A program made the position numbers and the translations under genes. A stretch of DNA of 64,000 bases from Streptomonospora alba (GTDB lineage Bacteria > Actinomycetota > Actinomycetes > Streptosporangiales > Streptosporangiaceae): the NCBI RefSeq assembly GCF_000826685.1, contig NZ_JROO01000018.1, positions 62,001 to 126,000 of the forward strand. Reading direction: 5' to 3'. The notes under the pieces were generated by a model. It was not told the DNA's origin. It searched no databases and was given only the letters and a program-made list of their open reading frames with translations. This document shows positions 19,920 through 28,775 of the stretch, in pieces. The first letter of the stretch is position 1, and each line of letters begins with the position of its first letter.

Positions 19920-21221
19920 GTGACCGCCGCACGAGCCGCGCCCGAGACCGAGCCCGCCCCCGAGAGCCGGGGCGCCGCGCATTCGGCGCTGCGCGGCGGC
20001 CGGTGGCCGTGGATGAGCGACGCGATCATCGTGGTCGCTCTGGCGGCGGCCAACACCGCGCTGGTCACCGTCACCCGCGAGGACCCTGCCATGGCGGCGG
20101 TGTGGCACGACCACACGGCGGGCTACGCCGCCGGGGTCATGCTGTCCCTGGTGCTGTTCGCGCGGCGCTTCCTGCCCTTCACCGTGCTCATGGTGCTCAC
20201 GCTCGGCGGGCTCGCCGGCGACTTCGCCGGGATCATGGTGTGGGGCGCCGCGAGCCTGGGGATCGCAGCGGCGGCCTATTCGGTGGGCCGGTACCTGCCG
20301 CTGGTGCGCTCGCTGGCGGGGCTGAGCGCCGCGGTGGCGGTCAACATCGCCACCACCGCGCTGAGCCCCGCCACGGCCGCGCCCGGCGGCGGGGAGGCCG
20401 GCGGCGAGCCGTGGTGGATCAACCAGGCGTTCTACCTCGGCTGGATCCTCGGCTCCTGGTGGGTGGGGCGCCTGGTGCGCATGCGCGCCTTCCACATGAT
20501 GGAGCTGGCCGCCCGCGCCGAACGCCTGGAGCGCGCCCGCGACGCCCACACGCGCGCGGTCCTGGCCGAGGAGCGCACCCGCATCGCCCGCGAGCTGCAC
20601 GACGTCGTGGCCCACCACGTCAGTGTGATGACGGTGCAGGCCACCGCCGGGCGCCGGGTGATCGAGCGCTCACCCGACCGGGCCCGCCAGACCCTGGTGG
20701 AGATCGAGGAGACCGGGCGCCAGGCGATGGCGGAGATGCGCCGGATCGTGGACGTGCTGCGCGAACCCGAGGCCGGGGGCGAGAACGACAACGGCGAAGT
20801 CGCAGGCCGCGACCCGCAGCCGAGCCTGTCCGGATTGGACGAGCTGATACGCCAGATCCGCGAGACCGGGACGCCGGTGGAGCTGGTCGCCGAGGGCGTG
20901 CCGGTGAAACTGCCGCCGGGCCTGGAGCTGACCCTGTACCGCGTGGTGCAGGAGTCGCTGACCAACGTCCTCAAGCACGCCGGCCGCGACGCCCCCACCA
21001 CGGTGTCGGTGCGCTACGGCCCGCGGGCGGTGGAGGTCGCCGTCACCGACGAGGGCGGCGCCGGCGGCGAGGGCGCGCCGCCGCACTCGGACGAGCCCGG
21101 GCACGGTCTTGTGGGCATGCGCGAGCGCGTGGCCCTCTACGGCGGCGAGATCGACGCGGGCCCGCGCAGCGGCGGCGGGTTCGAGGTACGTACCCGGATC
21201 CCGCTGGCGCGCCGCGGATGA
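19920..21221 (+). CDS. NarL-type two-component sensor histidine kinase
   Basis: 433 aa. Four or five membrane helices in the first 190 residues, then a coiled stretch and a HisKA_3 dimerisation domain with the phospho-acceptor His in ARELHDVVAHHVSVMTVQA, and a C-terminal HATPase_c domain (LYRVVQESLTNVLKHA, VAVTDEGG, GHGLVGMRERV). The input stimulus is not evident because the sensor region is mostly membrane. The downstream response regulator overlaps or nearly abuts, so they form one system. The start rests on the -10 spacing described for 19907-19912. Confidence 0.93.
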   Translation: MTAARAAPETEPAPESRGAAHSALRGGRWPWMSDAIIVVALAAANTALVTVTREDPAMAAVWHDHTAGYAAGVMLSLVLFARRFLPFTVLMVLTLGGLAGDFAGIMVWGAASLGIAAAAYSVGRYLPLVRSLAGLSAAVAVNIATTALSPATAAPGGGEAGGEPWWINQAFYLGWILGSWWVGRLVRMRAFHMMELAARAERLERARDAHTRAVLAEERTRIARELHDVVAHHVSVMTVQATAGRRVIERSPDRARQTLVEIEETGRQAMAEMRRIVDVLREPEAGGENDNGEVAGRDPQPSLSGLDELIRQIRETGTPVELVAEGVPVKLPPGLELTLYRVVQESLTNVLKHAGRDAPTTVSVRYGPRAVEVAVTDEGGAGGEGAPPHSDEPGHGLVGMRERVALYGGEIDAGPRSGGGFEVRTRIPLARRG

Positions 21222-21331
21222 GCCGGGAAGCGGCGCCGAGCCGCGGCTTCGGGGTGGACGCCGGGCCGCCGCGGCGGCCGCTTCCGGTCGCTGCGGACGA
21301 AGCGGCGCCGCCGATCACCGAGAATCGGCAC

Positions 21332-22009
21332 ATGGCCATCCGCGTCCTCCTCGTCGACGACCAGCCCCTGTTGCGTACCGGGTTCCGCCTGATCCTCGAG
21401 TCGGAACCGGAGATCGCGGTGGTGGGCGAGGCCGCCGACGGCCACGCCGCGCTCGCCGACACCCGTCGGCTGCTGCCGGACGTGGTGCTGATGGACATCC
21501 GGATGCCGGGCAAGGACGGAATCGACGCCACGCGGGAGATCCTGGAGTGGGCGCACACCAGCGGGCAGCAGGTGCGGGTGCTGGTACTGACGACCTTCGA
21601 TCTGGACGAGTACGTGGTCGAAGCGCTGCGGGCGGGTGCCAGCGGGTTCCTCCTGAAGGACGTGCCGCCGGACGAGTTGGCCGGGGCGATCCGCGTGGTG
21701 GCCGACGGGGCGGCGATCGTGGCGCCCACGATCACGCGCCGGCTGCTCGACCGCTTCGCCGACAAGCTGCCCTCGACACGGGATCGGCAGCCGCCCCGGC
21801 TCGACCATCTGACCGAGCGCGAGCGGGAGGTCCTGCGGCTGCTGGCGCGCGGCCTGTCCAACGCCGAGATCGCGCGCCGCCTGGTGGTAAGCGACACCAC
21901 GGTCAAGACCCACGTGGGCAACGTGCTGACCAAACTGGGGCTGCGCGACAGGGTCCAGGCCGTGGTCCACGCCTACGAGACCGGCATCGTGCGGCCGGGA
22001 GAGGAGTAG
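21332..22009 (+). CDS. NarL/FixJ-family response regulator
   Basis: 225 aa. Receiver domain with acidic pocket VLLVDDQ, phospho-acceptor D55 in LPDVVLMDIRMPG, switch Thr in LVLTTFDLDEYV and Lys in GFLLKDVPPDEL, followed by a LuxR-type HTH (LTEREREVLRLLARGLSNAE, IARRLVVSDTTVKTHVGNVL). An in-frame ATG at 21218 overlaps the kinase stop by 4 nt and would add 38 low-complexity residues; I prefer 21332 because the receiver fold begins there, but coupling to the kinase supports the longer form as an alternative. Confidence 0.92.
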   Translation: MAIRVLLVDDQPLLRTGFRLILESEPEIAVVGEAADGHAALADTRRLLPDVVLMDIRMPGKDGIDATREILEWAHTSGQQVRVLVLTTFDLDEYVVEALRAGASGFLLKDVPPDELAGAIRVVADGAAIVAPTITRRLLDRFADKLPSTRDRQPPRLDHLTEREREVLRLLARGLSNAEIARRLVVSDTTVKTHVGNVLTKLGLRDRVQAVVHAYETGIVRPGEE

Positions 22010-22262
22010 GCCGGACGCACGGGGCCGACCGCGGCGCGCACGGGCTCGCCGCCCGCCGGCGCCGCCACCCGGTCCTGCGCCACACACAGCGGCCGTGCTC
22101 GGCGATCGCGGCCGCCACCTGCGACCATGGGCGGTGATCGACCTCACCGCGCCACCGGGCCGCGTAGCGCCAACCGGTGCCCCGAATCTGGCGTCTCATC
22201 CCGTGGCCGCCGGTGCAGGCGGCCGCCGTTTCCGCGCATCGAGGAGGTATCGAGAACCGCTC

Positions 22263-23687
22263 ATGGCCGAGGACTCCCAGTATCCCGCGTCGTCGAACGA
22301 GGACTTTCTGCTGAGCCGACTGCGGGATTGGCGTGCGTCTCGGGAGTCGGAGATGCACTCCGACCTCTTCGATGAAGCCGTGGAGACGCCCGACCCGCGG
22401 GCGCTGGACCTCGTGCTGCGCGTCGGCGAGCTGCTCCTTGCCAGCGGCGAGAGCACCGAGGTGGTCAGCGAGTCGATGCTGAGCCTCTCGGTGGCCTTCG
22501 AGCTGCCGCGTTCGGAGGCCTCGGTCACCTTCACCGCGATCACGCTGTCGGCCCACCCCGGGGGCGATCACCCGCCGATCACGGGCGAGCGGGTGGTGCG
22601 CCGCCGTACTCTGGACTACTTCCGCGTCAACGAGCTGCACGCCCTGGTGCAGGACGCGGCGCTGGGGGCGGTGGAGCTGGAGGGCGCCATCGCGCGTTTG
22701 CGGGCGATCAAGCGCGCGAGCCCGCCCTACCCCAACTGGCTCATCGTGACGGGGTTCGGGCTGATCGCCTCCAGCGCCAGTCTCATGGTCGGCGGCCAGT
22801 GGATCGTCGCCGCCGCCGCGTTTTTGGCCACGGTGCTGGGCGACCGCACCTCAGCCTTCCTGGCGAGACGCGGGGTGGCGGAGTTCTACCAGGTGACCGC
22901 GGCGACGATGGTGGCCTCCACCATCGGGGTGGGGCTGCTCTGGGGCAGCGACCAGTTGAACCTGGGTCTGCAGGCCGGCGCGATCATCACCGGCAACATC
23001 ATGGCCCTGCTGCCGGGGCGGCCGCTGGTGGCCAGCCTGCAGGAGGGCATCAGCGGCAGCTACGTCTCGGGCACGGCGCGGCTGCTGGAGGTCTTCCTGA
23101 CCCTGGGTGCGATCATCGCGGGGGTGGGCGCCGTCGCCTACACCGCGGTGCGTCTGGGCGTGGAGGTCACCCTGGACAACCTGCCCACCGTCGGAACCGG
23201 CGTGGAGTTCCCGGTACTGCTCGGCGCGGCGGGAATCGCCATGACCTTCGCCGTTTCGCTGACCGTCCCGCCGCGCATGCTGCCGTGGATCGGCATCATG
23301 GGCGTGATGATCTGGGTGATCTACGCGACGGTGCGCAGCCTGCTGGACGCGCCCCCGATCCTGGGCACCGCGGCCGGCGCCGTGGTCATCGGCGTGGTGG
23401 GCCACGCGCTCGCGCGCCGCACGCGAAGGCCTGTGCTGCCCTATGTCATTCCGGCGATCGCGCCGCTGCTGCCCGGCAGCATCCTGTACCGGGGACTGCT
23501 GGAGATCACCCTGAACCAGCCGGTGCAAGGGCTGCTGAGCCTGTCGGAGGCGGTGGCGATCGGCCTGGGCCTGGGTGCGGGGGTCAGTTTCGGCGGCGAA
23601 CTGGTGCGCGCGTTCCAGCGCGGCGGCCTCGCCGGCGCCGGCCGCCGCAGCCGCCCCGCAGCCCGCCGCAGCCGCGGAGCGGCCTGA
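22263..23687 (+). CDS. ThrE-family threonine/serine exporter
   Basis: 474 aa. The soluble N-terminal part is the ThrE domain (LDLVLRVGELLLASGESTEV, VTFTAITLSAHPG, RRRTLDYFRVNELH) and the rest is about ten membrane helices (LIASSASLMVGGQWIVAAAA, VLGDRTSAFLARRG, GNIMALLPGRPLVAS, PGSILYRGLLE). ThrE proteins export small neutral amino acids by proton antiport. Both halves are in one protein, as in corynebacteria. GAGGAGGT lies about 13 nt before ATG 22263. It follows the two-component genes on the same strand after a 253-nt gap and could be their target (inference). Confidence 0.92.
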   Translation: MAEDSQYPASSNEDFLLSRLRDWRASRESEMHSDLFDEAVETPDPRALDLVLRVGELLLASGESTEVVSESMLSLSVAFELPRSEASVTFTAITLSAHPGGDHPPITGERVVRRRTLDYFRVNELHALVQDAALGAVELEGAIARLRAIKRASPPYPNWLIVTGFGLIASSASLMVGGQWIVAAAAFLATVLGDRTSAFLARRGVAEFYQVTAATMVASTIGVGLLWGSDQLNLGLQAGAIITGNIMALLPGRPLVASLQEGISGSYVSGTARLLEVFLTLGAIIAGVGAVAYTAVRLGVEVTLDNLPTVGTGVEFPVLLGAAGIAMTFAVSLTVPPRMLPWIGIMGVMIWVIYATVRSLLDAPPILGTAAGAVVIGVVGHALARRTRRPVLPYVIPAIAPLLPGSILYRGLLEITLNQPVQGLLSLSEAVAIGLGLGAGVSFGGELVRAFQRGGLAGAGRRSRPAARRSRGAA

Positions 23688-23734
23688 GGAGCCAGACGTA
23701 CTGCGGGCGGACGGCGGCGCGCCTCGCCGGCGCT

Positions 23735-24268
23735 CTACTCGGATTGCGGGGTCTCCCGGGTTCGAGCCTGGTGCCGGCGGGCTTTGAGCCGGTTCCCGCA
23801 GGTTTTCATCGAGCACCATCGTGCGGTGTTGGCACGGCTGCGGTCCAGAAGGAAGAGGCGGCATTCCGGGTTCTCGCACGGCCGCAGACGGCCGGGCATG
23901 CGTTCCTTGACGTCGGCCCAGGCGAGCACGAGTTCCACGGCGAGTCTGCGTTCCTCCGGCACCTCCAGGTGCCACTCGATGCCCGACGCGCTGGGCCGCG
24001 GAACTCTGCGGACACCTTCGAGGACTCGGCGCAGACCGGGCTGCCCCGACGTCCCCGCCTCCACCGCCTGAAGCGCGTCCCGGGCGGCGCGCAGCCACCG
24101 GCGCTCCTCGTCGCCGCCGAGCCCCCCGTGCTCCCGCGCCCACCTCTCCACCTCGTGGTCGTCCCACCACAGGTCCTGGCGTCGGCCGTGCGCAACAGGG
24201 GTGCTGTTCAGCGCCTGCAGCAGGGCCTGGTCGTCCAGCACGGACCTCAACTCCCCGTCTAACTCCAT
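23735..24268 (-). CDS. CGNR zinc-finger protein
   Basis: 177 aa. The C-terminal CGNR zinc finger is complete: CENPECRLFLLDRSRANTAR, then WCSMKTCGNRLKARRH, with the four Cys ligands and the Asn-Arg signature. The N-terminal half is the variable helical domain that usually precedes it (LLQALNSTPVAHG, LRAARDALQAVEAG). These proteins are presumed DNA-binding regulators. ATG 24268 has AAGG six bases upstream; a longer TTG form from 24328 is less likely. It is divergent from the hydrolase gene at 24350 and may repress it. Confidence 0.85.
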   Translation of the reverse strand: MELDGELRSVLDDQALLQALNSTPVAHGRRQDLWWDDHEVERWAREHGGLGGDEERRWLRAARDALQAVEAGTSGQPGLRRVLEGVRRVPRPSASGIEWHLEVPEERRLAVELVLAWADVKERMPGRLRPCENPECRLFLLDRSRANTARWCSMKTCGNRLKARRHQARTRETPQSE

Positions 24269-24276
24269 CAACTGCC

Positions 24277-24305
24277 TTGACAGGTTACACCCAAGAATGT
24301 CTACT
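24277..24305 (+). promoter_or_regulatory. Putative promoter of the alpha/beta hydrolase gene
   Basis: A perfect -35 TTGACA (24277-24282), 17-nt spacer and TCTACT (24300-24305) point to the hydrolase at 24350. This 80-bp region is AT-rich for the window. It also covers the CGNR gene's own start region, where autoregulation is possible. Confidence 0.5.
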
Positions 24306-24349
24306 GAGCGTCGAGGATTAACCACCAAAATGCATCTTAGGGGTTAGCA

Positions 24350-25225
24350 ATGGTCGAGGTCCGCCACCGATACGCGACAGTGCGGGGACACCGCGTCTTC
24401 TACCGCGAGGCAGGAGCCCGCGAGGCGCCCGCGCTCGTGCTCCTGCACGGATACCCCTCCAGCTCACGCATGTTCCGCCACCTCATTCCGGCGCTGGCCG
24501 ACCGGTTCCACGTCGTCGCCCCCGACCACCTCGGCTTCGGCCGCTCCGACGCCCCGACCGTGGACGCGTTCACCTACACCTTCGACGCCCTGACCGACAT
24601 CACCGAAGACCTCCTGGCCCAGCTCGACGTCACCCGCTACGCCCTGTACGTCCAGGACTACGGCGCACCCATCGGCTGGCGGCTCGCTCTACGCACCCCG
24701 GACGCGATCACGGCGGTGATCACGCAGAGCGGCAACGCCTACGAGGACGGTTTCGTACCGGATTTCTGGAAGCCCGTATGGGCGTACTGGGAGAATCCGG
24801 GCCCGCAGACCGAACCCGCCGTCCGCGGCGCCCTCTCCCTCGACGCCATCCGCTGGCAGTACCTGCACGGAGTGGAGCGGCCCGAGCTGGTCGATCCCGA
24901 CACCTGGACCGCCGACCACCGCGAGGTCAACCGGCCGGGCAACGACCTCGTGCAGCTCGCCCTGTTTCGCGACTACGCCGGCAATCCGCCCCTCTACCCT
25001 CAGGTGCACGCCTACTTTCGGGACCGCCAGGTCCCCCTCCTCGCGGTCTGGGGCGCGGGCGACGAGATTTTCGGCCCGGACGGGGCACGTGCCTTCGCGC
25101 GAGACCTACCGGATGCGGAGATCCACCTGATCCCCGGCGGTGGACACTTCCTGCTCGAAAGCCACCTGGACACCGTGGCCGGGTACATTCGCGGGTTCCT
25201 GACCGCCGCCGGATCACCGGCGTGA
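24350..25225 (+). CDS. Alpha/beta hydrolase of the haloalkane dehalogenase/epoxide hydrolase group
   Basis: 291 aa. Has HGYP (33-36, oxyanion region), DHLGFGRSD and the nucleophile elbow QDYGAPIG with Asp at 103 instead of Ser, the hallmark of dehalogenase- and epoxide-hydrolase-type enzymes; GAGDEIFG and GGGHFLLES supply the acid and the catalytic His near residue 270. The cap domain (about 125-215) contains WKPVWAYWENPG and HREVNRPGNDLVQLALF. Substrate is not deducible. A divergent CGNR zinc-finger gene is the probable regulator. Confidence 0.88.
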   Translation: MVEVRHRYATVRGHRVFYREAGAREAPALVLLHGYPSSSRMFRHLIPALADRFHVVAPDHLGFGRSDAPTVDAFTYTFDALTDITEDLLAQLDVTRYALYVQDYGAPIGWRLALRTPDAITAVITQSGNAYEDGFVPDFWKPVWAYWENPGPQTEPAVRGALSLDAIRWQYLHGVERPELVDPDTWTADHREVNRPGNDLVQLALFRDYAGNPPLYPQVHAYFRDRQVPLLAVWGAGDEIFGPDGARAFARDLPDAEIHLIPGGGHFLLESHLDTVAGYIRGFLTAAGSPA

Positions 25226-25353
25226 AGCCCGCACCGCGCACCGACCGCCGCCGCCCTCATCGGACGCCCAGCCATCCATCCGCCGAACCGGCCGACGCCC
25301 GCACCGGCCGTGCGCCGCTGCCCCTCGGCGACTCTCCTGAGCCCGGCCGCGTC

Positions 25354-25359
25354 TAGAGT
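25354..25359 (+). promoter_or_regulatory. Putative leaderless -10 element of nfi
   Basis: TAGAGT stands 6 nt before ATG 25366, with no Shine-Dalgarno in between. Confidence 0.5.
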
Positions 25360-25365
25360 TTCGGT

Positions 25366-26097
25366 ATGGACGGGATCGACGGTATGGACGGGCCCCCCGG
25401 CACCCGGCCCCACCGGGCGCCGGGGCCCGTCGCACAGCGGGAGTGGCCGACCGACGCCGGGGAGGCGCGGTCGCTGCAGGAGCGCTTGGCGCCGCTCGTG
25501 CGGCAGGAGGCCGTCGACGCCGGCGCCGTTTCGCTGGTCGCCGGCTTGGATGTGGCCTACTCGGCCGACGACGACCGCCTCGCCGCCGCGGCCGTCGTAC
25601 TGGCCGCGCCGGAGTGGGGGGCGGTGGACTCCGCGACCGTCGTGTCGCGTCCCCGGTTTCCCTACGTTCCCGGGCTGTTCGCCTTCCGGGAGGCGCCCGC
25701 GCTGCTGGAGGCCGTCGCGCGCCTGCGCACCGAGCCCGACGTCCTTATCTGCGACGGTTTCGGGTTGGCCCATCCGCGCCGTTTCGGACTTGCCTGCCAC
25801 GTCGGTCTCGAACTGGACCGGCCCGTGCTGGGCGTCGGCAAGACCCCGTTCGTCGGCCGCTCCGCAGAGCCGGCCCCCGAGCGCGGGGCCTGGACTCCGC
25901 TGGTGGATGACGGCGAGGTGGTCGGCCGGTGCCTGCGCACCCGTGCCGGGGTCAAACCCGTCTACGTCTCGGTGGGCCACCGCGTCGACCTGGTTTCGGC
26001 CACCGAGCTGACGCTGCGCGTCGCGCCGCAGTACCGGATACCCGAACCCGTACGGCACGCGGACCGGCTGTGCCGGGAGCGCTTGGCCGCGGCCTGA
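25366..26097 (+). CDS. nfi: Endonuclease V (deoxyinosine 3' endonuclease)
   Basis: 243 aa. Nicks DNA one nucleotide 3' of deaminated adenine. Motifs: VAGLDVAYS (first metal Asp), FPYVPGLFAFREAP with the YVPG wedge that separates strands, DVLICDGFGLAHPRRFGLAC and VGLELDRPVLGVGKTPFVG. The N-terminal 20 residues are Gly/Pro-rich; an internal ATG at 25384 is a possible start, but the -10 spacing favours 25366. The gene stands alone between the hydrolase and a DUF5999 gene. Confidence 0.94.
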   Translation: MDGIDGMDGPPGTRPHRAPGPVAQREWPTDAGEARSLQERLAPLVRQEAVDAGAVSLVAGLDVAYSADDDRLAAAAVVLAAPEWGAVDSATVVSRPRFPYVPGLFAFREAPALLEAVARLRTEPDVLICDGFGLAHPRRFGLACHVGLELDRPVLGVGKTPFVGRSAEPAPERGAWTPLVDDGEVVGRCLRTRAGVKPVYVSVGHRVDLVSATELTLRVAPQYRIPEPVRHADRLCRERLAAA

Positions 26098-26429
26098 CCC
26101 GCCGCCCCCGCTCTCCGCTCGCCGCTCTCGACCTCCGCCCTCCGCCCGCGCCCTGCCGCCCACCGCGCCGGTCCCGGGCGCCGTGCGGCCGGCACGCGCG
26201 ACACGCCGACGCCGGCCGCGACCTCGAAGAACGCCGACCACATTCCGCCCGGTTTCCTCTGCGATGTCCGGACATACCACTCGCCATGCGTGGCCGGATC
26301 CGGTCAATTCGCCGTCCCACCGGGCCGACCTGCCGACTTTCGGCGTCGAATACGAACGAAACACAGGTGCACTGTGACTCGCGCCACTAAGCTCGAGGGA
26401 GCAGTGATCGAAACGACCGGAGGCGCAAG
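26098..26429. other. Intergenic region between nfi and the DUF5999 gene
   Basis: 332 nt with no convincing gene. The last 100 bases are less GC-rich and presumably hold the DUF5999 promoter (TAAGCT near 26388), but I see no confident -35. Confidence 0.35.
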
Positions 26430-26627
26430 ATGTGCCCGCACCGACCCGCATGCCCGTCCTGTGACGACGTCGACCGCGAAGCGGCCCGCGTCGTCGCCAG
26501 CCATCCCGAGCAGGGCTGGAGCCTGCTCTGCAACGGCGTAGTGATCTTCGAGGACACCGGCGAGCTGCTGCCCAACGGCCACGTCGTCGCCCCGCACCGT
26601 CCTACCGACATCCGCGCCGTCGCCTGA
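26430..26627 (+). CDS. DUF5999 family small protein
   Basis: 65 aa. Starts MCPHRPACPSCDDVDREAAR and contains VASHPEQGWSLLCNGVVIF and EDTGELLPNGHVVAPHRP, the near-invariant core of the DUF5999 family found across streptomycetes and relatives. Four cysteines (three near the N-terminus plus CNG) and two His could bind a metal (inference). GGAGG stands 6 nt upstream of ATG 26430. Function is unknown. It is convergent with the hydrolase gene that follows. Confidence 0.88.
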   Translation: MCPHRPACPSCDDVDREAARVVASHPEQGWSLLCNGVVIFEDTGELLPNGHVVAPHRPTDIRAVA

Positions 26628-26823
26628 GCCGCGCGCAGCGAGGCCGAGATCCGAACCGGGCCGAGGCCGACCGGCACTCCGACCGCGGAGGCCGGCACTT
26701 CCGGCCCGGCCGACCACGCCGCCTGAGCAGCTCGCCCCACCCGGATAGCTCCGCACCGTCGGACAGCACAGCGCCGCCTGGCCGGCCACGGAGCCGAGCA
26801 CGCCCGCCGCGACGCTCGGCGGC

Positions 26824-27429
26824 TCAGCTCAGCCGCTCGGCGAGCCAGTCCGCCACCGACCCACCCACGGACTCGACGTCCTTGGCCAAGTCGTGGCGCT
26901 CACCCTGACGCACCACGAGCGACGTGGCGTCGGCCGCGTCGGGAACACCGAAGGGGTCGCGGTCCCCGTTGATCACCAGGGTCGGCACTCCGGCCCCGCG
27001 CAGTTCCTCCGCCCGCGAGCGTTCCGGCTTGCCCGGCGGGTGCAGCGGGAACGCGAGCGCGACCACCGCCGCCGCGCCCAGCTCCGCAGCGGTGCGGCAG
27101 GCGACGCGGGCGCCGTTGCTGCGCCCGGCGAGCACGAGCGGCAGCTTCGCCAGCCGCGGGTCCGCGCACACACCCCGGACCGCGGCCGTCCACGCCTCGT
27201 CCTGGGGGCGGGTCGCCGACCCGGGCATCTTCCGCCCGGCCACCCTGTAGGTCTGGGTGATGCGCGCGGCGGCGCCGCCCGCCTTGAGTACCGCGTCGCA
27301 CACGGCGGTGATATCGGGCGCGTCGACGCCGCCGCCCGCGCCGTGGGTGACGGCCAGCAGATAGCGCGGTTCGCCGGCCAGCAGGTCGATGTCGGCGAGC
27401 GCAGGCCCGCGAGGCGTGTCGAGCTCCAT
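26824..27429 (-). CDS. Tex30/KANL3-like alpha/beta hydrolase
   Basis: 201 aa. A short alpha/beta hydrolase: VTHGAGGGVDAPD near the start, then RRLPLVL-like strand (LPLVLAGRSNGARVACRTAA) with the nucleophile elbow GRSNG, LAFPLHPPGKPERSRAEEL and INGDRDPFG with the acid, ending in RHDLAKD with the His. This is the family of Tex30/KANL3 and bacterial dienelactone-hydrolase-like proteins. TAGCTT lies 6 nt before ATG 27429. Substrate unknown. Confidence 0.85.
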   Translation of the reverse strand: MELDTPRGPALADIDLLAGEPRYLLAVTHGAGGGVDAPDITAVCDAVLKAGGAAARITQTYRVAGRKMPGSATRPQDEAWTAAVRGVCADPRLAKLPLVLAGRSNGARVACRTAAELGAAAVVALAFPLHPPGKPERSRAEELRGAGVPTLVINGDRDPFGVPDAADATSLVVRQGERHDLAKDVESVGGSVADWLAERLS

Positions 27430-27435
27430 GCCACC

Positions 27436-27441
27436 AAGCTA
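27436..27441 (-). promoter_or_regulatory. Putative leaderless -10 element of the Tex30-like gene
   Basis: TAGCTT on the minus strand, 6 nt before ATG 27429; the intervening GGTGGC could alternatively serve as a weak Shine-Dalgarno. Confidence 0.4.
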
Positions 27442-27563
27442 CGACCACCGCAGCCGTGCGCGCTCCGCGCCCCGCGGCAGCGGAAGGGGCGATGCGGCGC
27501 GGCGGGGCGCAAACACGGCCCGGCCCCTGCAGCTCCACCCGCCGCCGCCGCGGCCCTCTGCTG

Positions 27564-28775
27564 TCAGTCGGCGGAGTCCGGCCATCCCTCGGGAAGGACC
27601 GGGGCCTGCGAGCCCGCCGCCAGGCGCAGCCGTTCGCGGAAGTCGTCGTGCAGCGCTCTGCCCCACACGTACTGTCCGGGTGTGCGCACCGCCTCCTCCA
27701 GCGCGCGGCGCAGCTCGGCCGGGTCGCCCTCGCCCTGGGCCAAGGGCAAGGCGAGGTGGGTGTACATCTGGTTGAGTGCGACGAACAGCTCGCCCGTCAG
27801 CATGGGGGCGCTGTTCTGGGCGGCGGCCGCCTCGACATAGGGCTCCCACCAGCCCTCCTCCCCATCAGGCTGCTCTTCCCCCTGCTCGGCGAGTTCGGGG
27901 TCGGGCGCCAGGAAGCCGCGGCGCAGCCGGGCGCGGACCTCGTCGGCGGTGGCGGGGTCGCGGTGGGCGAGCCCGTCCGCCCACACGCGCTCGGCGGTCT
28001 CGCTATCGCCGCGCACAGCCAGCAGGCGCGCCAGCAGCTCGACCGCGCCGCCGGCGACCTCGGGCGCCACCGCACGCGTGGACTCGGCGGTGTCCGCATC
28101 GGCCTCCGCCTGGGCCTCGCCCACGACGGCCCCGAACGCGCCGATCGCGTGCTCGACGTGCACAGCGCCCAGCAGCAGCCGCAGTCCTGCGTGCTCACCG
28201 GGCTCCAGGCCGCGGTGGATGACCTCGGCGGCGTCGTCGGCGCGGCCCTGGGCCAGGAGCCGGGCGGCGTAGTCGTGCGCGGCCTCGGGCACGACCTCGG
28301 CCGATCCGCTCTGCAGCACCTGCTCCCAGTGCCCTTCGGCGGCTTCGGTGTCGCCGCGCTCCTCGGCCAGGCGGGCGAGCCCGTAGTGGGCGGCGGGCCG
28401 GTAGCGGTTGTTGCCCGATTCGAGCACCTCGTCCCACGCCGCGCGGGCTTGGCCGTCGTCGCCTTCGGCTTCCAGGGACAGGGCCAGGTGGTAGGCGGCG
28501 CGGGGAGCGAACTCGGGGTGGCCGGTGTGGATCGCGGTGCGTGCGGCCGACTGCGCCGCCGCGACCTCGCCCATGTCGTGGCGGACGACGGCCAGCCCGA
28601 GGGCGGCCTGGGGCAGGTAGCGCCGCGACCCGCCCTCGACCACGCGCTCGTAGACCTGGGCGGCGCGGTTGAGGTGTCCGTTCTCGGCGAGGTCGCGCGC
28701 CTGATCCAACAGGTTCGCGAACTCCGGCTCGTCTCCGGCGGCGTCGTGGGTGGAGGATCCGGCGGACGCTGTCAT
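27564..28775 (-). CDS. TPR-repeat protein
   Basis: 403 aa, soluble. Residues 20-270 are tetratricopeptide repeats (LLDQARDLAENGHLNRAAQV, YERVVEGGSRRYLPQAALGL, HYGLARLAEERGDTEAAEGH, WEQVLQSGSAEVVPEAA), probably a protein-binding scaffold. The acidic part after 290 and the C-terminal helical block (ALNQMYTHLALPLAQGEGDP) are not recognised. The frame opens at 28862, but ATG 28775 has GGAAAG upstream and gives a sensible N-terminus. Function unknown. Confidence 0.8.
   Translation of the reverse strand: MTASAGSSTHDAAGDEPEFANLLDQARDLAENGHLNRAAQVYERVVEGGSRRYLPQAALGLAVVRHDMGEVAAAQSAARTAIHTGHPEFAPRAAYHLALSLEAEGDDGQARAAWDEVLESGNNRYRPAAHYGLARLAEERGDTEAAEGHWEQVLQSGSAEVVPEAAHDYAARLLAQGRADDAAEVIHRGLEPGEHAGLRLLLGAVHVEHAIGAFGAVVGEAQAEADADTAESTRAVAPEVAGGAVELLARLLAVRGDSETAERVWADGLAHRDPATADEVRARLRRGFLAPDPELAEQGEEQPDGEEGWWEPYVEAAAAQNSAPMLTGELFVALNQMYTHLALPLAQGEGDPAELRRALEEAVRTPGQYVWGRALHDDFRERLRLAAGSQAPVLPEGWPDSAD

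Noticed and set aside
23751-23780. GGTTCGAGCC-like T-loop motif suggesting a tRNA
   Set aside because: It lies at the 3' end of the CGNR gene, and I see no matching acceptor stem, D-arm or anticodon loop.
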